From Tanypteryx hageni (lineage: Eukaryota; Arthropoda; Insecta; Odonata; Petaluridae), in assembly GCA_028673005.1 (NCBI GenBank), contig CM054114.1:12245108-12309107 (forward strand): a DNA stretch of 64,000 bases, read 5' to 3'. The translations under genes were made by a program, and so were the position numbers. Positions within the stretch are counted from its first letter, which is position 1; each line of letters starts with the position of its first letter. The notes below the pieces were generated by a model, which searched no databases, was not told where the DNA came from, and saw only the letters and a program-made list of their open reading frames with translations. This document shows, piece by piece, positions 45,290 through 54,509 of the stretch.

Positions 45290-47804
45290 GATTAAGGTTA
45301 GGAACCTGGAATGTAAGGACGTTATTAAGAGCTGGAAAATTGGAAAACCTCGAGAGATGGAGATAAACAAGATGGACATTATTGGGATAAGCGAGGTGAG
45401 ATGGGAGGGAAATGGTGAGTTGAGGAGTGACGATACCAAGTTATACTACTCGGGGAATACCAGGGGGAGAAACGGGGTAGGAATGATAGTTAATAAGAAG
45501 ATTGAACCGAGTGTTACCAGTGTCATTTATGACAGTAATAGAATTATTGGACTGAAATTAAATGCTAAACCAAAGAACATGCTAGTCATCCAAGTGTACA
45601 TGCCAACCGGCGACCATGACGATGGGGAAGTGGACAGACAGACAGACAGACAAACGACTTTATTAGGGCGAAATCGGAGGAAGTGTATGAGAGAATAAGT
45701 GCTATACTAGACCAGGAAGGAAAGGGATGCTGTAAAATAGTGATGGGAGACTGGAATGCGAGTGTGGGAGAGGGACGAACCGATGGAGTTGTGGGGCAGT
45801 TCGGGCTGGGACAGATAAACGAAAGAGGAGACAGACTTATCGAGTTCAGCAATGAGAGGAACATGATAATAACCAACACCTGGTATAAGAATCATAAGAG
45901 AAGGCTATATACATGGAAATCGCCAGGTGACATGTACAGGAAACAGATAGACTATATATTGGTAGAAGGAAGGTATAAGAACGGAGTGAAAAGAGTGTGT
46001 GGGCCCCCAGGAGCAGACATAGCAAGTGACCACGTGCTGCTAATGGTGGAAATGAAGATCAAAATGAAAAGAGTTAGAAAAGCAAAAATGTCTAAGAAAT
46101 GGAATCTAGAGAAACTGAAAGAAAGTCAGAAAGAGGAAATCGGTTATGATATGGCAAACCAGATGAAGAAAGGAAATACACAGAACGAAGGAGTAGAGGA
46201 AAATTGGAAGAGAATTAAGAATGGAATAGTAAATGTGGCGGAAAGGGAAATAGGATACAGGAAAGGCAAGAGAGCTAAGAAACCCTGGGTAACAGGGGAA
46301 ATGATAGCAAAGATGGAGGAGAGAAGGAGATACAAGAATGTAAACACAGAGGAGGGGAGAAGGAACTACAGGCGGTTGAACAATGAACTGAGGAGGGAGA
46401 CGGAAAGGACGAAGGAAAAGCGGCTGGAGGAGGAGTGCAAGGAGATACAAGAGCTCGAGAAGAGGAGAAGGTACGACCTAGCGTATCTGAAGGTCAGGAG
46501 TATTACTTGGGATGGACAGAGATCTGGAGGAGGAGGCTCAAAAGAAATTGAGAGCAAGGATGGTAGGCTACTGAAGGAAGAAAAGGAGGTTATGTGCAGG
46601 TGGAAAGAATACATGGAGGAGTTGTATAAGGCGAAGGAAAAGCCGGCAGAGCTGGAAATTGAGGAAGAATGGGAAGTGGATAGGGAGGAGATGGGGGAGG
46701 CAATACTGAGGGAGAAAGTAGTGGCAGCTATGAAGGAAATGAGGGAGGGAAAGGCGGCAGGAGTAGACGGAACTGTTCAAGTGTCTTCAAGACGAAAGCA
46801 TTGAAGAGGTGACCAACCTGCGCAATGCACTATATGAGAGTGGGGAGTGACCGGAGGAGTTCGTCAGAACGGAAATGATACCACTACCTAAAAAGAAAGG
46901 GGCAAAGAAGTGCGGGGAGTATAGAACTATTAGTCTGATAGCTCACGCGGCCAAGATAATGTTGAGAGTGATTAATAGAAGGCTGACGATGGTAATGGAA
47001 GAGAATGTAGCAGAAGAACAATTTGGATTTAGGAAAGGAATGGGTACGAGGGATGCCATAGGGGTGGTAAGGACGATTGGAGAGAGGTATTTAGAACGGG
47101 ATAAGGGTATCAGTCTGTGCTTTGTGGACTTGGAGAAGGCTTTCGACTGTGTGAGGTGGGAAAGGATGATGGAGATGGTAAATGGAAAGAAAAGTAATGA
47201 GAATAGGGGGCGAGAAAAGGATGGAAGTGCAGGTGAGGGGGGAGAGGATAGAGCGGTGGAACAGTACAGGTATCTTGGTACGTTGTTGACAGAGGACTGG
47301 AAATGTGAGAAGGAAATTAAGATGAGAATAGGTTTGGCAAAGGAAGCGTTTAATAGAATAGGGAAGCTATTTAACAGAAAGATGGATTTGGGATTGAGGA
47401 AGAGATTGGTAAAGTGTTATGTTTGGAGTGTGATGCTATATGGGTCGGAGACATGGACATTGAAGAAGAGAGACAAGGAGAGGGTGGAGGCATTTGAAAT
47501 GTGGGTGTGGAGGAGGATGCTGAAGGTTAAATGGACTAACAGGATTACAAATGTGGAAGTGCTAAGAAGAGTAGAAGAGGAAAGGAGTTTGATGGACACG
47601 ATAGTGACTAGGAAAAAGAAATGCATAGGACATGTTTTGAGAAGAGAGGGATTACTAAAGGATGTTATCGAAGGAACGGTGGAGGGAAGAAAGAAAAGAG
47701 GAAGAAGAGGAATTAAAATGTTGGAAATTCTAAGGGAGGGAGGAGGGTATGGGGAGATGAAGAGAAGGGCACAGGATAGAGAAAGGTGGAGGAGGAGCAC
47801 CTGA
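45290..47804 (+). pseudogene. RTE-type endonuclease-reverse transcriptase, internally deleted
   Basis: The EN domain is nearly complete: GTWNVRTLL, ISEVRWEG, MGDWNASVG, RRLYTWKSPGD, DYILVEGR and the catalytic IASDHVLL. RT begins with GKAAGVDG, then EYRTISLIAHAAKIML, QFGFRKGMGTRDAI and motif A CFVDLEKAFDCV. Right after WERMMEMV the sequence jumps to a late block (VEQYRYLGTLL), so the YADD motif C region is missing. The tail has MLYGSETWTLKK and KKKCIGHVLRREG. Further breaks: an indel at about 45355; a (GACA)n tract at 45635-45652 with a frame change; a frame change at about 46775; a TGA at 46848-46850 in place of Trp. It cannot reverse-transcribe. Confidence 0.87.
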
Positions 47805-47968
47805 ACCTGCAGATATGCAGAACATTATTCATTATTATTATGTATTTCCGAATGTGCTGCGGAACTGAAATTTTTTTATTGGTAGGATTTGTAAAAAAAC
47901 TAAATAGGGATTATAGAAATGTTGATATTTTAATTTGTGTTGTGGTTAAAAATTCTTAAAGTTTAAAC

Positions 47969-48163
47969 AAATAGATAGCTATCAGTAATGAGGTCATGCT
48001 CAACTCTGTGGAATTTACTCATATTGAAAAAAGAACTCTGTTATTTCCACAAATTTTTAATTTAAAAACGACCGGTTTCACTACGATCGTAACATCATCC
48101 AGATGATGCTTAAATTAAAAATTTGTGGAAATAACAAAGTTCTTTTTTCAATATAAATAGATA
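47969..48163. mobile_element. Hairpin miniature element with 9-bp target duplication
   Basis: Insert 47978-48154 (177 bp) is flanked by direct repeats AAATAGATA (47969-47977, 48155-48163). It contains inverted arms of 45 bp (48021-48065 and 48110-48154) with one mismatch. Between them is a 44-bp loop with ACGACCGGTTTCACTACG and ACATCATCCAGATGATG. The right arm ends exactly at the duplication; the left arm is preceded by 43 bp of extra sequence. No coding. Confidence 0.82.
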
Positions 48164-48633
48164 ACTGTTTAGGTACTACGGGATGAGCTAGGATGCTGAA
48201 ATTTTTAAGTTATCACAGAGTAGTGCATTTGCACAAATTAACATTTGAATCTCTCCATAAATATATTGCGGCGGCCGTTAAAAATGTTAAAATTTAAACA
48301 ATTAGAAAAATATTATTTCACTTCTAGAAGTGCTACAACTTTAAAATTTGGCAGAAATGTGTAGCATTAGTACCCCATAATGGAGAAAGTATAAAATTAT
48401 TAAAATTGCAAAGTTTGGGGATGGTTTTAATCTATTATTTTTACATAAGGGAAAAACGAAAATCGCTGCAGAGGTTAAATCTTTAGAATTAAAAAAATAT
48501 TTGTAATGAAGAAATATCTGTCGGAAAAATGTTTTTTCAAGGTGAGATGAAATGCTTGCAGTATGCAAGCATCTTCTACTAGTATATATATCGGCGTCCT
48601 TCGGTTTAAATATCAAGTTCGTACGATGTTTAG

Positions 48634-49531
48634 CCTACTACTAAATAGGATTAATATAACAAGAAACAAAGGTGTTGAGATGACTTGTAATGCATGCTCG
48701 CATAAATCTGAAATTAAATTTTGACATTTGAGAAGGAGAAAAAATCTTGTGCTTGGGCGGGAATCGAACCTGGGTCTCCCCGTTTGCCGGATAGGATAGT
48801 GTTGGAGGTTTACTACTCAGTTAGCCCTTCTTCACCGTAAATGCCCCAATCCAAAAATGAAGAATCATGCTGGCTTGATAGCTTAGTTGGTTAACGTACC
48901 TATCCGGCAAAAAGGGAGATTTTTTCTCCTTCTCAAATGTCAAAATTTAAGGATTAATATAGTTTCTTCGTTGCGTCATTTTGAACCAATAGACCGATTT
49001 TCATGACACTTGGTGGAAATCTCTTGCTATTGGAGCCAAGCTCTCGAGGATAGTTCTTGTTGAGAATATTGAAAGTCCCGGGTTCGATTCCAGGAACTAT
49101 CCTTCCCATTTGATTTACATAGAAAATCTGAAAGTCATCGTCAAGATAATTTTCTCTTGCACATTAAAATATCTTAGAATTGTAATATCGGTGCGGGAAA
49201 GTACTATTCTCTGAGGAAAGGAATGGAGATTCTAATTTCTATCGTAGAATTTCGTTTATCGAAAGTATTTCTTCGGGTTTCGCGTAAATACTTGCGTTTT
49301 TTCAGTTTTTATCACTCATTACGAGTGTGTTGCCATAGCATCGACTATTGTTGGACTCGGAATCGGTATAGTGTAGTTCTAGTACATACGCGCGTTATCT
49401 TTGCCACAAAAATTTGCGTGATCAATTTAGTTTTCCTTTCGACTGTATCTGTTATATTTATAAAACTAAATTATGAAATTTGGGAACACAAAGAGCAACT
49501 CATCCGCTGCGATTTTAAAGCTATTAAAGCC
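48634..49531 (+). mobile_element. Dispersed family B, copy 4, split by an insertion
   Basis: The left end GCCTACTACTAAATA (48632 on) resembles the family start. The family sequence then continues after the insertion at 48951 with ATAGTTTCTTCGTTGCGTC and CGATTTTCATGACACTTGG, GGGTTCGATTCCAGGAACTATCC and so on, up to AAAGCTATTAAAGCC at 49531. There homology stops before the usual right end. It is therefore interrupted and 3'-truncated. Confidence 0.7.
48648..48960. mobile_element. Composite of two head-to-head tRNA-derived (SINE-like) halves, 10-bp target duplication
   Basis: Insert 48658-48950 is flanked by direct repeats GGATTAATAT (48648-48657, 48951-48960). Perfect 34-bp inverted repeats lie at 48714-48747 and 48917-48950. 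Between them the minus strand carries a tRNA-like unit: GTTCGATTCCCGCCC (T-arm/B box, about 48756-48770) and CTAACTGAGTAGTAAACC (D-arm/A-box-like, about 48807-48824). The plus strand carries a second unit, TAGCTTAGTTGGTTAACGTACC (about 48879-48900), that lacks the B-box segment. A CCTATCCGGCAAA motif occurs in both. It is not a functional tRNA gene. Confidence 0.75.
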
Positions 49532-49534
49532 TGC

Positions 49535-52500
49535 ACCCTCCACTTCGCCGACCCTGGGCATGTCCAAAGCGGGCCCATATATTTTAGTGAGGCCCATAAA
49601 TGTTTTTCCGGGACTTTAATTATGTATTTGGCGGGGGGCCTACAAATTTTCCGTTATGCCATTGTAATTAGCCTATCAATCCCCTATTAAGGAGCGTTGA
49701 ATCGATGTTATTACAATACAGGTTACCAATTCCCACATAAAAGCATTTTCTCGCTGCCATGGTAGTTGATATTTTTTATTTGTTAAAAGTGTGACTTTTT
49801 CCAATTAAAATGAAATTTCTACGCCAATTCGGCACGGATTTGAAGTTAAGCTACAAAAGTAACAAAAATTTCTTTTAGTTATAGAACTGTTTTTATTCAG
49901 AATTTTTATCTTAATTTTAACTAATTTAAAAACGCTATTTTATAAAGCCCTGAACTGACTTCCATGTTTTTCCTATGGGGTACAGAAATGGAACAATGAG
50001 GTCAAAATAACACCCTAAAAATAATTTTTAAAAATATTTTCCATATTTTCCGTTGGTTGAACCCTAATAGGTGTACCATTAAGTGTTAGATTGTCGTGAA
50101 AATACCTTTGGAAAGCCTCTATAGTTGGTGATTTTGATTCCTATACTTTTCCCGTACGTTTTAGATTTGATACTGCGGAAACAATGGATCATAAACTTAC
50201 ATATGTTCTATGTCAGTCATTCGATTTCAAAATTTCTATAAAATTAATTAAATTCTGAAACCAAGACATTAAATTCTTATTTGACAAATACGTAATCTTT
50301 AAAACGCGAAAGTAATAATTATGAGGGAGTTCCATTCCTTGCCACAAGAGGCAACCAATCAGAAAATTTCCAGACCTATTGTCGGGCCCGTACCTATAGT
50401 TCATTTCTGATTTATGTATGATTTTATAAATTGTTCTTTGTTCTGCAACTTGATCAAATGATAAATATCTATCAATGCTTTTTTCTAATGAACCATTATA
50501 TGCAAACCGCCGTTGAAATTAATAAAGAAATGAAAATTATTCGTACAACTTATACTTCATGCAGAACTTGAACCGTTTTAGAAAAAACGAAATTTATTAC
50601 AGCTGAGTAATTTTATTGAAGTAATTTGAAGTGAATGTTTTAATTTTTCGTGACTTAAAAGTATTGTCCAATATATTTCTGCGTCATTAACGCCATTTCT
50701 AAAAACATAGAGCTTTAACTATGAATAATGAAATTTATTCAACAGTGAATCGTCAAACTCATGGCTGAACAAATGATAGTGCTTGTTCTTGAATGAGATT
50801 TATTCCATGCAGAGACGTTGTTTGCAAAAGTGATTGCATTTTCAAAAAACGAACGATTTTTATATTGTCACTAAGTGAGTTATACCTCAGGAAAATCAGG
50901 TTAACTTCACAATATTTCGAAGTGTTTAATTTGATAAAATTTTACTCTAATTTCACTCCACGTAAATACTTGTTTCAACACGACTCGTATTAAAACCTGT
51001 TTTTTGTTTCTATTAGAAAATATGTTTTATCTTGGGCTTGGGCGTATGAATGCAGCTGTATATTTGTGCTCACAGCGAGCAATCCATTCCCAGAATCCGA
51101 ACAAGTCACATCGAGGGCTTACGCTACGACTTTTTCGTCGCCCTTATATCTCGTCGTGAGCATACGTGACTCGAATTGATGTTGCTATGGCAGCCTCAAA
51201 AATAGATGGAGGGGATTTTGAGGAGAGAGATGTTCTGCCCCTTTCTTCCGTGCTTTTAAACATATTTAACGAAAAATTGCGGAGTTTCCGGGAGTCGCGC
51301 ATTTGCACTTTGAAAGATTGACTTTCAAATAAAGAAATTTCTGCCAATGTTGCATAAGGTAAAGGATACGAAACTATAGTATGTACATACTATAAAATTT
51401 TCAATAGAACATGTCTTTCATGTTGAAAACTCTTCATGTTACGGCAATTTGTGATTCTAAAGGAAAAAAAATTATTTGCCTGTTTTCGTTGTGATATAAT
51501 GCTGAAATTTAGGTGGGAATCAACCATGAAAGCAAATATACCAATATCTCAGAGCCGGCCAAATGGCCAGACGAGCGAGCTACCCTCCCACCACCCTCCC
51601 GCCACCCTCCCGCCACCCTCCCGCCACTCACCACCACTCTCCTGGAACGCAGCACACTTAAAGGGCGCGACAAATAACAATTTTAACTTTTAAGTACAGC
51701 GGTTTATATTAGAAAATTCATTTTATATATTTTATTTTACGTTGTAAATAAACTAACGTTTTGAGAGGTACAATTGGATCATTAGGATGGGTCGTAATTT
51801 TTAAACCTTGCCTAGGTCGCAAAAATGTCTTGTCCCGGTTCTTCAATTTATATGTGTGACTGATCTATATTAGCAGTTTGAGGATTAAAATTTTCCTGGT
51901 TAAACGTCTTGGAGGCTTAGCATTCAAATGCTTATTATTTTGACTACTTTTTATTACATCCATTTTGTTCACCTAAGAGCGGAGCAGTAATACGCCAACC
52001 GACTTTTTCTTTCCATTTCAGGTATTTTTTAGCAAGAGTTTTCGAGAGAATCAGAATGCGTTGGGAATTCGATCCATCTACATATTCATGAATTTTCCGC
52101 GTGGAAATGAACGAGTGCTGAACGAATTATCGAGGGTTCTTACAGAAACTGTTTCAACGTTTTGAAGCTTCTGATTATGCATAGGAAATTAAAACGAGGA
52201 TCAATCAATCTATCGGAATATTAAACGCATACGTTCTGAAATGTTATTTCAAAGTTTGATTGTCCAAACCTCTAAAGTTAGATATTTTTCAACGATTCCC
52301 ATATTCGAGAAACGTATTGGAAATATGAATTGTATATAGTATATTCAACAATATTTTCCAAAGGAGACGGATATTCCATTAATTCTATATTTGAATCTTT
52401 CAAATGTGATAGGTAAGATGAAATTCTGAAAATTACTCTTCACGGCCAAGTAAAGAAAAATCACGGCATGCATCTCCAAATCAATTCAAAACGGAAAAAT

Positions 52501-52540
52501 CAATTTCTATACATACTTCCCCTTCGAATAGTTATTTCTT
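49535..52540. other. Unassigned AT-rich stretch
   Basis: No gene recognised. A short CCCTCCCGCCA tandem (about 51587-51630, four or five units) lies in the 85-codon frame at 51436-51693. Everything else is AT-rich, unique-looking sequence. Confidence 0.35.
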
Positions 52541-52652
52541 ATGCTCTAGATCAGCGGTGGGCAACCTTGTCTACGTGGCGGGCCGCATTGGTGTTTGCTA
52601 CCAATGCTTTGAGTTTAGATCGGAATTTTACTTTAGGTTTTGAGGCATAATA

Positions 52653-54106
52653 TAGGGTAAAGCGAGGAGAGATGGCAGGGGTGGGAGAGACGACGCATCT
52701 CTAGTTTACGTAGTCGTAGACAGGGGTCAGCGTCGGCAGCCAGTGCAGTGTGAACAGCGAAGGAGAAAGTACACGTTTACAAATTCATTCTTTATTTTGC
52801 TGTTTTTTGTGTGATTTACAAATGAATTTCATTCACAGCTCCTGTTGGTAGGTGCCTGAATTTCCATATATCATTTCTATTATTTTCATTTCGCATGTTT
52901 ATCGCGGCAATAATGAATAACTTGTTTTCTGTAGATGAACACGTGGACATTATTACTTGTATACTGTTCCGCCATGTTTTGTCCGGAGGAGAAGGGCGCG
53001 TCATCAATCCTAACATTTTAGGAGAGACGGCCGCTCGCGGACAAAGGATAGAAGACATTGTTTTACTTTCTCAGATAGGTACTTAGCCTTTATTCGCCGG
53101 ATTTTAATTCCGCCTATAGGATCTGACTGCCGTATTTAAATCACGGTATTTAAAATTTTTGGCCTATTTCTGAATAAATGTAAGTATCTCGTGAACTATT
53201 GATAGTATAATAATCAAATAAAAAGTATCTTCTTGCAAAAGCAATCTGCTGCTAACATTACCGATTCAACGTACATCACAGAAAAGAAGAAGAAAAATAG
53301 TATCCAAGCACAGAATAATTATGACAAATGCATGAAGAAAGAAAAATTTCTGTTGGAGTTACAGAAATGCTTAAAACGAGAAAAAAGGCGCTGAAAAAGT
53401 AAAACAAGAAAATCAACAAAAACAAACAAAATGGATCTCCCAAGAAAACGTTTTTGTCTGTTGAGTCGTCATCGTCAGAAGATGATGAAGAACCAATACT
53501 CCTGTCTGATGATCAATCTGAAGACTACAACGTCTATGAATGTGTTGAGTGCCTTGAACTTTACTCTAACACACAGTCTACATCAGACTGCATCCGGTGT
53601 AAAGTGTGTTGCAGATGGTTACACAATACCTGTTCTATCTACTCTGACATGTGTGCTTTGTGTGGTAGAAATGAAAAGAGCAAAGAAAAAATAAGTAAAA
53701 TAAGTTCATTTTATTTCTTAAGTTTGTTACGTTTTCTCTTTGGACTTTTCGATTTTTGTATCCAATATTCATTATATTTCATTCTCATTATTTTGTTTTC
53801 CAGGGAATACTACTTTTCAAGGTCTTTTACATTCTTGCTGTCTTATTACTTTGAATTATTGTTCATTTTTGTGAATTTTCTGAACTTTGGGGGAGCTGTG
53901 TCGGTCCTCGCTGGTAACAATCAAGGGGGCCAATTTTTTAAAGGTTACCTCTCATTTGTACACTTCTTGAACTTCTTATTTACGCCCATGTCGATACTTT
54001 TTTAATAAACATGAAATATAAAAAAATGTGGTATCTTAAATAGATCTTTCTTTTTGGTTTACCAACACGTTTATTCCCATAAGCCATCTCTCCTACCCAT
54101 AGTGCG
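52653..54106 (+). mobile_element. Deleted Tigger/pogo-like element
   Basis: The left end TAGGGTAAAGCGAGGAGAGATGGC (first 20 bases diagnostic) and the right end GCCATCTCTCCTACCCATAG are inverted with a small gap. The interior keeps only the 3' part of a transposase gene, so this is an internally deleted derivative. Just right of it (54111-54315) a second short element has the related ends CCCTATGAGGAGAGATGGC and GTCCTCTCTCCCCTAGG. Confidence 0.55.
53405..54005 (+). pseudogene. C-terminal zinc-finger piece of a Tigger-like transposase
   Basis: The frame starting just before 53431 reads KKTFLSVESSSSEDDEEP, an acidic Ser/Asp/Glu stretch. A compact finger follows: YECVECLELY, CIRCKVCCRWLHNTC, MCALCGR. 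Its spacing, C-x2-C, C-x2-C-x4-H-x2-C, C-x2-C, is PHD-like. I know this arrangement from the C-termini of DDE transposases of the pogo/Tigger group in insects. The DDE catalytic domain is not present upstream; 52650-53220 has no such motifs. Codons after about 53690 are hydrophobic and probably non-coding. It may alternatively come from another DDE superfamily with a PHD-like tail. Confidence 0.6.
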
Positions 54107-54509
54107 TACCTACCCTATGAGGAGAGATGGCAAAAAACGGGGTTTTGAAAAATCGATTAAAATCATATTTGAAATCTTTTTAAAAAACTATTTCTATTTT
54201 TCCTAATATAACTAATAACCGTAGAATGCATTATTATGAGCGATCTCATGATTTCTCATCTATTCTAAAATCAACAATTTTTTGTTGAATTGCGCGTCCT
54301 CTCTCCCCTAGGTGAAAATCAAGTCTAAATAAGGATTTTTGGATTAATATTTCAAAATCAAAAGTTCTGTTGTCATAATTTTTACTAAAACAATATGAGT
54401 TTGTCTGTTCAATTGTACGGATCGCTTTTTCATCGCAGATTCCAGGGCCGCATAAAATGCTCTCGGGGGCCGCATGTGGCGTGCAGGTTGCCCACTCCCC
54501 GATCCAGAT

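Larger units (their letters stand above)
45076..47850 (+). mobile_element. RTE-type non-LTR retrotransposon with 13-bp target duplication
   Basis: Element 45089-47837 is flanked by perfect 13-bp direct repeats TTATGTATTTCCG (45076-45088 and 47838-47850). It starts GAAGGCAACGGGAAACCACC, a start I associate with RTE-like elements. It has a ~200-bp 5' region with a 14-bp-arm hairpin, one long EN-RT reading region, and ends in a short ATT-rich tail (ATTATTCATTATTA). The insertion lies inside H3. The uninterrupted target is preserved in H1 near 42855-42885. Confidence 0.88.
44010..48582 (+). mobile_element. Helitron-like element H3, host of nested insertions
   Basis: Starts TCATTATATATAGACGTT immediately after the CTAA of H2. 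It ends GCTTGC-AGTAT-GCAAGC, 8 bases, CTAG, T (48554-48583), the same terminus as H1. It holds a ~600-bp low-complexity tract (44205-44820), an RTE-type LINE (45089-47837) and a hairpin element (47978-48154). Without these about 1 kb of Helitron-family sequence remains. The segment at 44968-45088 joined to 47838-47960 is collinear with the uninterrupted sequence at 42765-42970 in H1. Confidence 0.7.
52544..54509. mobile_element. hAT-type shell element containing a nested element
   Basis: The left end CAGCGGTGGGCAACCTT (52552) and right end AGGTTGCCCACTCCCCG (to 54501) are inverted. Both carry subterminal GGGCCGC blocks (CGGGCCGCATTGG, GGGGGCCGCATGTGG). Flanking 8-mers CTCTAGAT (52544-52551) and ATCCAGAT (54502-54509) agree at 6 of 8 positions. 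Only about 100 bp of hAT sequence remains on the left and 190 bp on the right; the rest is a nested Tigger-like insertion plus a relative of it. Confidence 0.7.

Noticed and set aside
47417..47800. 127-codon minus-strand frame
   Set aside because: Antisense shadow of the RTE C-terminal region.
48750..48900. Functional tRNA genes
   Set aside because: A- and B-box-like segments exist, but no complete cloverleaf with a matched acceptor stem; one half lacks the T-arm.
48958..49100. tRNA or SINE call for family B based on GGGTTCGATTCC
   Set aside because: No convincing A box at the right distance, and the copies have inverted ends, so Pol III origin is unproven.
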